Source: Strigamia acuminata
Lineage: Eukaryota; Arthropoda; Chilopoda; Geophilomorpha; Linotaeniidae
NCBI GenBank assembly: GCA_949358305.1
Contig: OX442316.1
Location: 3,286,001-3,350,000, forward strand
Reading direction: 5' to 3'
Length of the DNA stretch: 64,000 nt
In this document: positions 39,883 through 51,117 of the stretch, in pieces
Layout: each line of letters begins with the position of its first letter
Position numbering within the stretch: position 1 is the first letter of the stretch
The notes under the pieces: model-generated
The model's input: only the letters and a program-made list of their open reading frames with translations
Told to the model about the DNA's origin: nothing
Database searches by the model: none
Position numbers and translations under genes: made by a program

Positions 39883-41240
39883 ATGCCACACACGAAACCG
39901 GTTCCGAGTCTGGAAGAATTGTGCTTAGATGTGGTAGTCGCTCGATTTGAAGAGATGAAAGACCAACTGGCAAGTCAACCTCGACGATTTATTCACAACG
40001 TATTTGAAAGACTGTGTCTGCCATTTGAAGAAAAATATTCGACGGTCAATAACCCAAAAGACCGTTTTCCTTCAGACGTTTTCGTTAATTCCGGCATGGT
40101 GTCACTCCACCATTTGGAAATGTTTGATCTCTGCAAAACTCTTCTTTCCGATAAAATAAGTAAGGTCTGTGAAAACCTTGTGCAATTAAAAATGCACGGT
40201 GGTTGCCCAACTACGTCCGCAGTCACACTTTTTCAAAGTTTGCCAAAACTTCAACATTTATTCCTTGGGACTTTTCGGATGAAGTTGCTGCGGCAATCGG
40301 AGAGAATTGCCCGCTGATGAGACAACTCGAAATTCTTGATTGTGGTTTTACTGACGTCGGGTTCCGTTCACTAAGCCGCTGTGTCAAACTCGAGTTTTTG
40401 ATTCTTGGATCAACTCGTGCTACGACTGAAGGGTGTTTGTTCCTTCTCAACAACCTGCCCATTTTAAAAGTGTTTAAACATTACAGATGGAACGAATTAT
40501 TTATTGAGTTAGCAGAACAGTCGAATAGATCCAAAATATCGCGCACATATTCCATCGAACATGTTCGAGTGACGAGTAGCTCGGAGCTTCCCTTGGTGAG
40601 GACCTTTTTTCTCAATTTAAGAAGCTTACAGTTCTACAGTGACGAAACTCATCTGGATTTTAATAGTTTCATGTGGCCGCAACGATTGACGAATCTCCGT
40701 CTGTATGCATTTGAACTGGTCAATATTAGACTTGTAGATCGCGCTTGCCCAATGTTAGAAAAATTATCATTAAGTAATTGTTCAATTTCGATTGAAAGTG
40801 ATGACATTACGAATGCTCCATTGAGAAACCTTCGTCAACTATATTTAAAATGTAGCGAATCACAAATGAGTGAACAACAAATGAAAACATTATTGGTACA
40901 ATGTAAACGTGTAGAAAATTTGTGCATTGTGTCAAGTGAAATACTTTCTGATGATTTTCTTTCGCAACTAATTGAATCGAATGCGCTGCAAGGTCTAAAG
41001 ATTTTAGCATTTTCGGTTTGTCCCAACATTACTTTCGCTTCAATCCACAAATTGTTGACAGTGCGGAATCCAATGGATACGTTATACATCTTTCGTTGTG
41101 ATAACATTGACGTCCCAGCTATCGGTAGAATTGAAACTTATATTAAAAGCAAAAACTTGAATGTGCAGCTTAAACCAGATATGACCTATGTAATGACTTT
41201 TGTGACCCCTCCCACCCAAACCGCATTTTTTTGTTTGTGA
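39883..41240 (+). pseudogene. LRR gene copy E, one frameshift
   Basis: Starts at ATG 39,883 (MPHTKPVPSLEELCLDVVV, BC-box pattern kept). It is collinear with copies A and D, but at about 40,270-40,280 (LFLG / SDEVAAAIG) the frame shifts and the remaining ~320 codons are read in another frame to TGA 41,238-41,240. Everything else is well preserved, so either a very recent indel or a sequence error. If intact it would be ~450 residues. Two TIR elements flank it. Confidence 0.85.
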
Positions 41241-41273
41241 TGATGGCGTACCGACGCTAACAATCACCTAATA

Positions 41274-41764
41274 GAGAGTTTGCGGGATGCATTTTTCCCT
41301 TACAGTTAAAGACTATACGGTATAAAAACAGTGTAAGGGAAAAATGATAAATTAAGTTTTTGCGGGCTGCACTTTTCCCTTATCACTACACTATTTCAGC
41401 CAATTACTGACAGTTAGTAATTTTGAGCCTAAAAATTCAATTTGGGGGCGTAAATGTGCAAATTTCTGCATAAAATTCCATTATTATGCCTATAAAGTAT
41501 GGTTTTGGGCCTAACATTCAATTTTGGGCCTCACTTATCATTCAATCTACATACCTGTGACTGTGATGTGTTTGATCGGGAAAACAAAATAATCGCCATT
41601 TGCAATGGGCGGAGCTAACAATTAGTGTTCTCAATTCTGATTGGCTGCGCTATATTTTAATTTAGTGTTGAAAACGATACACTAAAGATTTTTCCCTTAC
41701 GATATGGCACTAAAATAGTGTAACGTGGCACAAAATAAGGGAAAAATGCCTCCCGCAAACTCTC
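41274..41764. mobile_element. 491-bp TIR element, TA target duplication
   Basis: Ends GAGAGTTTGCGGGATGCATT at 41,274 and its near-complement at 41,764, both flanked by TA. The first 30 bp recur once inside (near 41,335-41,390). The empty site is preserved in LRR copies B and C (CACCTAGTACGTTG). No coding capacity. Confidence 0.85.
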
Positions 41765-41766
41765 TA

Positions 41767-42769
41767 CTTTGTAAGATAAGGTTTTAGCTAAACAGTGAAC
41801 TTGTGTACAAGAGTTTTCTCAATTCAGTTGACATTTATTTAATTAAATATGATTAAACTTGACTAGACCAACAAATGGCCAAATTAATAGAATATGTTAA
41901 TCTACCCGTTGGATTTTAGTTGTTTCTTTGTGACTGCAATTGTGTGTTTGATATCGTGCGTTCACGGCCTAGCGCGAGATAAAGGTGATTCAGTAACTTG
42001 CGGTCCATTGTTATCTTTCGCCGATCCAAAGTCAAAAGTTCCCTAACGTCGGCGTTAATAATATGTCGTCTTGTTACGCAGTCACCATGTAGTGCGTTCG
42101 GATTGTTTGCAGTCTCGAATTGACGTTGCAGCTTGTTTACATGGAGTCTTTACGATTTTCACGAATGTGCTACTGTACCTTGTATCTTGTCTATAATTTA
42201 TCACTATGCCAGAAACCTTAAGCCCGGCGCATAAGCAAAAGATCACCGATTTTTGACAAAAAAATTGGTGCTTTTTCAGGGCTGGCGCCAATTCCTGAAA
42301 TCGCCGCTGACTGCCCAAGTGCCCAAGTGGCTTAAACAGGACTGACTAAATGAACCCCGGCTATAATTCGAGGCGCAACGATACAAAATTTGAGTAGACG
42401 AAGCCCTAAAATAATATGATTACATATCGCTGTTCTATCGGTCCTTCCCTTTTATCTGTCTCAAATCGGTCTGATTTAACTTCTCGTTTGGTTTTATGGT
42501 TCTACAAGAGTTGGCTTTTCTGCATTGCCACAACTTTGGTTAGCCATTGATTTGCGTAACTGCTTGCAGTTACCGATCACTGAAAAATTTATGTGAAGTT
42601 GGTTGGTATCTCGTAATTGCTGTACACGAGTAAATTGCGTACAAATTACTGTGTGAATAGTAATTTGCGTACAAATTGAGACGGTTGTAAAACCGTAAAA
42701 TTTCTTATTTATCACTAGATGGTGCTATTTATTTCTTACCTTCTTACTTTCTTTTTGAAAATGCACAAA
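41767..42769. repeat. Block spacer, duplicate of 11,900-12,690
   Basis: No gene. See the match to 12,131-12,600. The stretch 41,900-42,220 has no counterpart there and nothing was recognised in it. Confidence 0.65.
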
Positions 42770-43610
42770 AATACATCATGACGTCATAAAACGTTACAAA
42801 GAACAAAAGCACCGACTGGTGACATAATAATAAACTAACACAATTTAACCCTCACAGGTCCATTATTTAGCATACAGTGTAGCACTTCCTCGTCCCCCAC
42901 ATGCTAAAACCAATGCTCAACTCACTAATCAAACACATCGGAAGCCAATTGTGGGATCTTCTCAAACTGCTAAACCGCCAATTTATCAACTCCACACCGA
43001 ATGAACAACACACGGCCAACTAGACGTGAATAAAGCAGCCCTAAACTGTTGACTATCCTTTGTGTAAACGCTGCGATTTGTCCTGAATCGAGGAATGTTT
43101 GGTCCGTTTTTGAAGAAACTTTCCTGCAACGAGCACATATATTGGTTTATTTACCTCAATCTATGCAAAGCGCACGATTCCAACAACCTTCACGAATTGC
43201 TCAACGATGCGAGTATAAAACAGCGGAGACAGATTCTGTCCAGGTGTGTTGCAGAACTGCTTATTAACAAGATTTCTTCGAGGAATTTCCATTGGGACAA
43301 GCATCGTTTTTAATCGCAATAAATTTCTATTAGATCTGCAATTTCTCTTGACTATAACCGCACGAAAGGCTTTGCACCAACTAATTAAACGGAAAACACA
43401 TGATACAATAACTCACTTCGTGTGGATTGACAAAATAAAAATTAAGAAACACCGCAAACATCAACTGATGACTCCAAATGCTGAAATCCACGCACATTTT
43501 GTAAGCGAGACAACAGCAAAACTCCTTGAAAAAAATTTAAAAAAAATTTCATCTAAATCGGACGCAATGTCGGGAAGCCAACTTATAAATTTATCGATAA
43601 ATGACATAGA
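42770..43610 (+). pseudogene. Gene X fragment block without LTR insertions
   Basis: The most complete copy of the block. It shows the uninterrupted target of the gag-only element (CCTCGTCCCCCACATGC, 42,888-42,905) and of LTR element 1 (GCTTTGCACC near 43,371). Frames: LKPMLNSLIKHIGSQLWDLL with the shared TGA near 43,005, FGPFLKKLSCNEHIYWF to a stop after DKHRF (43,311-43,313), then a 153-codon frame through the 3' module (KALHQLIKRKTHDTITHFVW). Multiple stops mark it as a relic. Confidence 0.6.
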
Positions 43611-44033
43611 AGCTTACTTAATAAGCAGATTAAGTCAGAGAGCTCAGATCTCTTTTGATTCTCAATCTTTTACCTTCACCTACTACTGTCAGCCGGTTAA
43701 CGGATAGACAGGACTAGGCTTCCTGATTTTGACAAGCACATCAACTTGATTAAAAGGTTTAAAATGAGAGTTTGATTTATGATTTAGTTTTAAGAATGAA
43801 TAAATGTAATAAGAGCTAATGACCGAACATTTACATTAGTAAATGTCCGACTTTGAATTGAATAAAGCCAAGAGCATTACATATAAAACTGTGTGTCTTT
43901 CTTGATTAAAAACTCATGTCACGTTGGTCTAAAAATAAAACCTGATTTTTTTTTCCAACTGAAATAATTAAAATAATAAATACACTTTATTTATTATAGT
44001 AATTTGTTTACATGGTTGTTTACAACAGTTTTT
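43611..44033. other. Spacer with ABHD14A 3' region
   Basis: 43,611-43,930 is single-copy in this window with no gene recognised. 43,986-43,995 gives AATAAA on the minus strand, 40-50 bp after the ABHD14A stop. Confidence 0.55.
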
Positions 44034-45884
44034 CTAGACTTTTGGTATTTTGGACACCTCTTGAAGAAAATTGTACAGCAACTGATGAAACGTTTCGGGG
44101 TCATCTAGATAGGCGGCGTGTCCCGCTTTCGGTATGATGAACACCTGGCTCGTGGGAATGTGCTTCAAATTCGACAGCGATTCGCGCCCAATGTTTTCGT
44201 CGTTCTCGCCACACAACACGAGAGTTGGAATCTAATTTAATCAAATAGTCTCATCAATTTTTAATTTTTTAAAATTCAATATACCACATTTCCGCAAATA
44301 ACTGCCGCGTCTACTATTCGAGGGCGGCTACAATTCAAAAGCGGCTCTTATTTGTTCCATTTACGTTCATTTTGCTTTAGGAATGAATGCAAAACGAATG
44401 TAGAAGAAACGTTTTACGTTCATCTTGTTTCGTTTTCGGTTTTAATCGCCCTCGAACAGTAGCCGGGGCTACTATTCAAGCGCAGCTCTTAATTGCGGAA
44501 ATACGGTATTTAATTGACGGCGACAAACCGTGATAGTCTGATACTGAGCTGATGATAAGGAGTCGGTCCAGATCGGAGCAATGGGGACGTAGGCGAGGAA
44601 ATCTTCTGGGTGGGATTTTAGAAGAGGAATGGTGAATGAACCGCTTAATGAAGGACTGATGATGACACAAGGCTCCAAGTTCAGCGAGGTGATGAAATGG
44701 TGGAGAAAATTAGCTCGTTCTGACTCCGGGACGTGCTCCTTCGAACTTTCGCCGTATCCTAAGGAAAAAATATTTAAATCTCGTGTCTTTTTTATTCGTT
44801 GAGCTACCGGGTGGCCCGTATAAAACCGGCCCGACAATATAAGGAGGATTACTGTTGTCGGGTCGGTTTTATTTGGGGTACCCGTAGTTTGAAGATGAAA
44901 ATTTAATTTTAGGCTTAAATTTGACCTAAAATTTAATTTTTAGACTAAAATTTAACCAAAATTTGGATTTTAAAGATAAATTTAACCAAAAATTGAATTT
45001 TATGCTCAAATTTAATCAAAACTAGAATCTTTAAATTAAAATTTAATAAAAATTTTGACCAAAAACTGAATTTCAAAGCAAAAACTTCACTAAAATTGAA
45101 TTTCTTGGCTAAAATTTGACCAACAATTGGACTTCTATGATTAAAATGGATCAAAAATTGGATTTCTAGGTTAAAATTTGACCAAAAATTGAATTTCTCG
45201 GCTAAAATTTGACAAAATCTTGAATTTTCAGACTAAAACTTAATAAATTTTTGAATTTTATTCCAAAATTTGATAAATTTTGTTCTAAAATTGGGCAAAA
45301 CATTAAATTTTGTTCTAAAATTGGGCAAAAAAATTAAATTTTGTTCTAAAATTGGGCAAAAAATTAAATTTTGAGGTCAAAATTTTTAATTTGCACATAT
45401 TTTCCACAAATTTTAAATTCCCACTATTGTCAAACGTGATTTTATAACCTGGAAAATCAATAGCAGTTACATTGTAACCGCACGCCGCCATATAATGAAG
45501 AGTTCTCAGATTGAGCCACGTTTCAGACTTAAAACGCATTCCGTGAAGGAAAAGCAAGTTGACGCCCTTCGGATCGTTTCCCGCCGCTTTTCGGTAAAAT
45601 ACTTCATAACCCTAAGCATAAAAATATCAGATTCCACGTTCCAGTTTAATTTCAATTTTAATTTCAACTTGTAAAGCGATTCTGTGTTCAGTCACTGCAA
45701 TTCCTTCGACCAAACTCGCAATTTCCTCCGCAGGAAACTTCCGTTCTTTCAAGTCGACGCCTTTCCAATCTAGGGTCGACATCGTCACATTTGTCAAAGA
45801 TGAGGGCGAAAGATAAAAATAAGCGACTGCTGAAAATAAAATGACAACAAACAATAATGAAAACAATAATAATATCCGCTTCAT
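44034..45884 (-). CDS. ABHD14A: ABHD14A-like alpha/beta hydrolase, four exons
   Basis: CDS join 45,884-45,669, 45,611-45,449, 44,758-44,529, 44,231-44,034 (minus), 268 residues; all introns are GT-AG and phases fit (0, 1, 0). The family is ~270 residues for ABHD14A. Residues ~4-25 form an N-terminal membrane anchor (LLLFSLLFVVILFSAVAYFYL), as in the type II ABHD14A proteins. LFLHG marks the oxyanion loop, Ser163 in SPSLSG is the nucleophile, Asp214 in GENDENIG and His241 in KAGHAAYLDD complete the triad. The substrate is not established from the sequence; the related ABHD14B acts as a lysine deacetylase. It is divergent from the TGOLN2-like gene 278 bp away. Exons 3-4 were copied to 17,898 and exon 4 to two more sites. 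Confidence 0.92.
44284..44506. mobile_element. 223-bp TIR element in ABHD14A intron 3
   Basis: Ends CCACATTTCCGCAAATAACT / complement ...GCGGAAATACGG with TA flanks. Internal direct words (CTACTATTC) repeat. The same element is present in the partial gene copy, so it predates that duplication. Confidence 0.75.
44890..45375. repeat. Degenerate ~32-bp tandem in ABHD14A intron 2
   Basis: Repeats of the form AAAATTTGACCAAAAATTGAATTT with drift, ending in three closer copies of TTCTAAAATTGGGCAAAA. It fills most of the 690-bp intron. Confidence 0.75.
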
Positions 45885-46162
45885 TCACGACTTCAGGCCG
45901 CCATATGGATTTCGGTTGACGTAAATCGACCGGTCGGAATTATTAGACACTAGGTAAAGACCAGCACCGAGCATTTAGTGAATGTTTTTATTTAAAAAGC
46001 CAAAAAAAAGAAGAAAATGCGAAAATTAGTTTATAATTGTGTAATTTCACTCATTTGCTATAAAAAAAAATATATAATTGTTTTTTTTTTCTATATCTTT
46101 ATTTAATTATTTTTTGACTCGCGACCGGTCCGGGTTAAAGCACTGTGGGTTAAAGAATAAGG
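45885..46162. promoter_or_regulatory. Shared divergent promoter region
   Basis: 278 bp separate the ABHD14A start (minus) from the TGOLN2-like start (plus). AT-rich with T tracts and no clear TATA next to either start. Head-to-head spacing suggests a bidirectional promoter; this is inference. Confidence 0.4.
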
Positions 46163-48503
46163 ATGGCGAAGTATGAACTGAGATGGGGTTTCCTATTTTT
46201 CGTATGTTTCAGCAGTGTTTATTTGAACCCTTTACCGAATAATCAAAACTGTAAATTCCCGCACGAATTCCACTCGGTCACAAATTGCAAAAGCACCAAT
46301 ATTGCGAAAAGTGTGAGCGACAACTGCGATCTTTTGGGAAACGTGGTCGCATTAGTATGCGCTGGCAATGACGACGTTGTTATACCAAAAACAGATGGTG
46401 TTAATCCGAAAATATGCAAAGAAATATCAGATTTAGCAGCAGATATTCCTATCCTTTCGTCGTCGAAAATCGCGACGAACCATGATTATTGTCAAGTATT
46501 CTGCGTCGATGCTGGATCCGAATTAAACGAGTGGATTTGTGCGAATATTTTGTACGGAGCGAAGAAATTGAGGGAATCGACGACCACGAGTAAGATGAAA
46601 TTGTAATAAAAAATTAATTTTAAAAATTAAAATTTTTTTTTATATTTAACTTGTAGCCACGCAAAAACAGACGACAGTTGTGGGGACCGTAACGCGCGAA
46701 AATGAATCCGGAAAAACCGACAAAGCTATTTCGACGGAAAAAATGGCGATTTCGACGGAAAAAGTGACGACTTTGACGTCTAAATTGACAAGTCCGACTA
46801 AATCTACGCAAGTTACTCAACAGTTGGCACAAACTACGAATGAAAAGACTGTGAAAGAGACGAAGGAGGTTGTTGCTGTAGCTGGGACTACGGCAAAGGC
46901 TGAAACGAGCGATTTTGAGTTCGCGAGCAGTAGGAATCCGACTAGTGAAAATGTTGAGGGTGGAAATGCGAGTGAGAAAAATGTTGCGAGTGAGAAAAAT
47001 GTTGAGAGTGGGAAAAATGTTGAGGGTGGAATTGCGAGTGAGAAAAATGTTGGGAGTGAAACTACGGTTGGGGTTACGAGTTCTACTACGACTGTTGTTA
47101 GTAGTGGTTCGGATAGGGCGAAGGTTGTGGTTACCGAGGCTGCTAAGGCGACTGTGGGGGAAGAGAATAAAGGTGATGGTATTGAGGATGGTGATGGTAA
47201 ACAAGTGGAAGGGGATCCGACCGATGAGAAGTTTAGTTCGGTAGGTGAGGATGCTGATGGTGAGGATGGTGGACAGACGAATGACGGGGATAACACTGAG
47301 AATTATATTTATACGCCTGATGGGGGTAGGTTTATAAATGAAGAATTTGTTGAGATTTTGTTGAGATTTGGTAAAATTTGTGATAAGATTTGTCTATTTT
47401 GTTTAAGTTTTTCGAGGTTTGTGAGAGAATTTGCCGATTTTGCTGAAATTTATTCAAATTTATGATAAAATTTGCCGATTTTGCTGAAATTTATCCAAAT
47501 TTATGATAAAATTTGCCAGTTTTGTTAAAATTTGTTGTAATTTATCGTAAATTTATCGTAAATTTAGTTGAAATTTATCGATCGAAATTTATGATAAAAT
47601 TTGCCAATTTTGTTGAAATGTGTCGATCGATAAATTTTGTTGAACTTTGTTGAAATTTGTTGAAATTTGTCGTAAATTTATCGTAAATTTATCGTAAATT
47701 TATCAAAATTTATCATAAATTTAGTTGAAATGTATCGATCGAAATTTATCGTTAAAATTGGCAAATTTTATCATAATTGAAACTTTTCGATATTTATCGT
47801 CAATTTTATTAAAATTTATCACAAAATTCACCAATTTTAATGAGATTTATCACAAAATTCGACAATTTTATTGACATTTATCACAAAATTCGTCAATCTT
47901 ATTGAAATTTTATTGGAATTTATCACATAATTCGTCAATTTTATTGGAATTTATCACGAAATTCGTCAATTTTATTGAAATTTATCACAAAATTCGTCAA
48001 TTTTATTGGAATTTCTCACAAATTTTCTGAAATTTCTTTAAATTCATCAAAAAATGAGTGAAATAATGAAGAAAAACTCTTAATTTCAGAAGGAGAACAA
48101 TTAAGACCACCAGTTAAACCAGCCAACACCGTTGACGACAACAACAACAACTTAGTCGGAGGCTCCATGCCCGGCGCCATGCCCGGCCCCGAATTTCCAC
48201 AATACGCCGATTCCCATTTCTTCATTTACTTCCTCACCGCCGTCGTTCTCTGCGTCCTACTCTATCTGGCATTTCACAACAAACAAAAGGTTCTTATTAT
48301 ATCAACAAATCAAATTTTATTTACACAACAACATTTACACCATTTCGCACCAATTTCAGATCATAGCGCTCATCATCGAGGGACGACACGAACGAAGACG
48401 AAGGTCCTCTAGTGTCAGTTACAAGAAATTGGACAATAACTTAGACCAAGTGTTACACGGGACCAAAGCATCGTCGGTAACGCCCGCTCATATCATTTAC
48501 TAA
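46163..48503 (+). CDS. TGOLN2: TGN38/TGOLN2-like trans-Golgi protein, four exons
   Basis: CDS join 46,163-46,589, 46,657-47,325, 48,090-48,289, 48,360-48,503; 479 residues; GT-AG introns in phase. A signal peptide (~1-22) leads to a cysteine-containing luminal domain (~30-140). Then comes a long low-complexity stretch (Thr/Ser/Lys/Glu/Gly, with SEKNV-type repeats ~260-300), a membrane segment at ~408-427, and a basic tail starting HNKQKIIALIIEGRHERRRR with Tyr453-Lys-Lys-Leu456. That membrane-tail junction and the YxxL sorting motif are the hallmark of TGN38/TGOLN2 proteins, which cycle between trans-Golgi network and plasma membrane. The luminal part is poorly conserved in the family, so the call rests mainly on the last 70 residues. 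Confidence 0.85.
47326..48060. repeat. Degenerate ~30-bp tandem in TGOLN2-like intron 2
   Basis: Successive units such as AAATTTATCGTAAATTTATC and then TTTATTGGAATTTATCACAA fill the 764-bp intron. Similar in style to the ABHD14A intron array. Confidence 0.75.
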
Positions 48504-49037
48504 GATATAAATTAGCTCAAAAGAGCGAAATTCGAACCTGTTTAATTTTTTCTTTGATGTAGATAGTTTTGAAAAGTTCAAATACTGTTGGAATATGTAT
48601 ATTTTTTCTGTGATAAGGTTCTGGTAACGTTTTATTTTATATTTTTGTAAATTAAGAGAGTTTAGCAGTGGTTTTACTCGTTTTCAATATGGAGAGAGAG
48701 AAAAAAAAATCAAATAACTGATTTTATAATAGATAGGTAAATATAAATATTTACAATGTTTGTGAAGAACAATTTTTCACCATCAAATGGCAATTGACAC
48801 GCCATTTTTTCAGAAAAAAAAACAAAAATGATAACAACTTTACAATATAATAGTTGAAAATGTGAAATTACGTATATATAGTAAGGTAAATTCGTGTAAG
48901 ACAATAATTTTAAATTACAACAATAAAAATTCCAGTTAATTATATCTTGAACAGTGTTTGTTAGCATAATGTTACCTGTGTACATCGTTTTTTGGCACGG
49001 TAGTTGAGAACATTCAGTAGTTCTGCCATTCGCCGCG
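48504..49037. other. TGOLN2-like 3' region and spacer
   Basis: AT-rich with no reading frame of interest. The first few hundred bases are probably 3' untranslated sequence; no canonical AATAAA is close to the stop. Confidence 0.45.
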
Positions 49038-49425
49038 GCGCTAGTGTGCTAACGGCACTAACGATCAGCATACGTCGCAATCTTAACACGATAAACACGA
49101 AATAAAAATGGATTTAACTTCCAGGAATGTATCCCAATTAAAAATTTTCCATTCTAAACGAAATTCAACAATATCTACCCATTATTCGGCTGATCGTTTG
49201 TGCTGGTAGCACACTTGCGCCGCCCTGGTGAGTAAAAATGTACGCTAGTGTGCTAATGGCATAAACGATCAGCATACGTCGCAATACTAACACGATAAAC
49301 ACGAAATAAAAATGGATTTAACCTCCAGGACTGTATCCCAATTGAAAATTAAACATTCTAAACGAAATTCAACAATATCTACCCATTATTCGGCTGATCG
49401 TTTGTGCTGTTAGCACACTTGCGCC
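49038..49425. repeat. Tandemly duplicated ~190-bp inverted-repeat element
   Basis: Two copies (about 49,038-49,221 and 49,243-49,425), each beginning GCTAGTGTGCTAA and ending in a partial complement (TAGCACACTTGCGCC), joined by CTGGTGAGTAAAAATGTA. About 95% alike. The inverted ends suggest a MITE duplicated together with its flank. Confidence 0.8.
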
Positions 49426-49503
49426 GTCCTGGTGAGTAAAAATGTAACCCAACCGAATGTTCCCTGTTGACTGAAACTTGCATTTTATATTTGAAATATC
49501 CAC

Positions 49504-49640
49504 TTATCGAGCATCTTCGTCGTCGTAGTAGCGAAGAAGATTCATTTGGTTTTGGTTAATAGGTCTGGCGTTTGGATGAGTGTAAATGGCGTTAGGTCCG
49601 GATGGCCGTTGGTTCCGCGAAGGCAAATTGATTTTAATCA
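49504..49640 (-). other. Possible terminal coding exon
   Basis: After an acceptor-like CATCCAG the minus strand is open for 45 codons, protein-like in composition (INLPSRNQRPSGPNAIYTHP, ending RYYDDEDAR and TAA). A candidate upstream exon at 50,751-50,808 has a donor in matching phase. I do not recognise the protein; it may be an exon of a gene or chance. Confidence 0.3.
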
Positions 49641-49689
49641 CTGGATGAATCATTAAGGGTAAGATTTTGTATTTTACATTTTTAAGGTC

Positions 49690-50627
49690 TGTCGTGATTC
49701 GACTTTGTGGTTAAGAAATACAAATACTTTGTCGGGACAAGCAATACACTTTATTATTAACTTAGGAATAATTAATACAGTCAGATAAATGTATGATTGA
49801 TGGTCTCGGATCCTGTTGCGAATACGAGTTGTTGCTAAACAATTAGCCCTCAATTGTTTAGACTTACACGTGGCTTCTGTTGTTGTCTAGGGTTATATTT
49901 TTTACACTTCGCGAATCGAGTCAGTCTCAATTCGCTTAGCAGTTTGGATGTGAAATCAAACGAGGCCTACTTCGTTTGGGACGCGTGGCGCGCGTGTTAA
50001 TTACCGCCAAAGTGTTAGGTTGAATCCAAACTGAATCCGTCTTGTTCCGTACGCGTGGTGCGCAGAATTCTTTCGCCAATGCGTTCGGTGAGCCCAAACT
50101 AAACGAGATCCGTTTCGTGTGGAATACGTCTTGCGGAACACGTGGCGTACGTGATTTTCTTCGGCGATCGATTGGCGATTCGTATCGATCGTGGATTAGT
50201 CCCGAAATTATGTTCGGTTGACACGTGTTTTCGAACAAACACGCGGGAATTCGCTTCGTGCGAATTAAACGATAGATTCGGATATTTATTCTAACGTGGA
50301 TTGGCCACGTTAAATAAATGCGGCTTGTTGCTTACAGTTGATTTTATCAGCGGGCACCGGTCCTCGATCAATCCGATGAAACGGCCTGAAAGGTGAGGAA
50401 AGTGGTGCTCTTGCTGAATTGTGGTAACTGTAGTGTCATTTCCGGTCAAGCCTCGGTCTTATATACTGACCGGAAGTGACGTCATATATAAATTATTCTG
50501 ATTATTCAGATCCGCAGAAATGCGAGACTAGTCAATCTAGTCTATTTCTAGTAGCGCTCCTGGCGGTCGGATTCATCAACACGATAAATCTTATCAATTT
50601 ATCTTCAGGTGATTCGGAATCACCACA
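49690..50627. mobile_element. Solo LTR, 938 bp
   Basis: Begins TGTCGTGATTC and ends GAATCACCACA, an 11-bp inverted pair with one mismatch, flanked by 4-bp GGTC duplications (49,686-49,689; 50,628-50,631). No second LTR or internal region in the window. The orientation is uncertain. It lies between the two candidate exons on the minus strand. Confidence 0.75.
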
Positions 50628-50750
50628 GGTCGGACATGGATATTGCTGGTACTGAAGGTATGTGTGGGATGTGTGGTATAGGTGGTAAAGGTGCAATGGG
50701 TAGAGGTGGTATGGACATTATTTTGACCGGTGAATGCATGTATATTTTAC

Positions 50751-50808
50751 TTCCTTCGTAGGAGATTTTCTTCATCATGGATTCTGCGCCGATTGCAGCG
50801 ATCGCCAA
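50751..50808 (-). other. Possible internal coding exon
   Basis: On the minus strand, CACATCAG is followed by 19 open codons (LAIAAIGAESMMKKISYEG) and the donor A|GTAAAATA. Joining to 49,640 would keep frame across the solo LTR. Unrecognised; weak support. Confidence 0.25.
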
Positions 50809-51117
50809 CTGATGTGAGTAGGAAAAAATGAATAATTAAATTGAGGTGTTAATTTATTGTTATTTGTTTATATTTTTGCAGATCTAAGTCGATGGTGCGT
50901 GAGATTACAACGGTGAGCTTAAATTTTTACGAGTTTTGGAAATTACGTTAATTATTGTGAGTATAGAAAGCGGTCATCTATTTATACCGTATTTTGCGGA
51001 CCATAAGATGCACTTTTATTACTTTGAAAAGTCGACTAAAAATTGGGGTGCGTCTTGTGGTCCGAAGTGCGACTTATAGTCCCAACTTGTGTACGATTCG
51101 TGGCAAATCAGGGAATC

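Noticed and set aside
46620-47296. Long minus-strand frames opposite the TGOLN2-like exon 2
   Set aside because: Low-complexity shadow of the Thr/Ser-rich luminal domain; the plus strand has splice sites in phase.
50882-50911. Plus-strand mini exon starting ATGGTGCGTGAGATT between good splice signals
   Set aside because: Resembles a tubulin-like start only superficially, and no continuing exon was found downstream.
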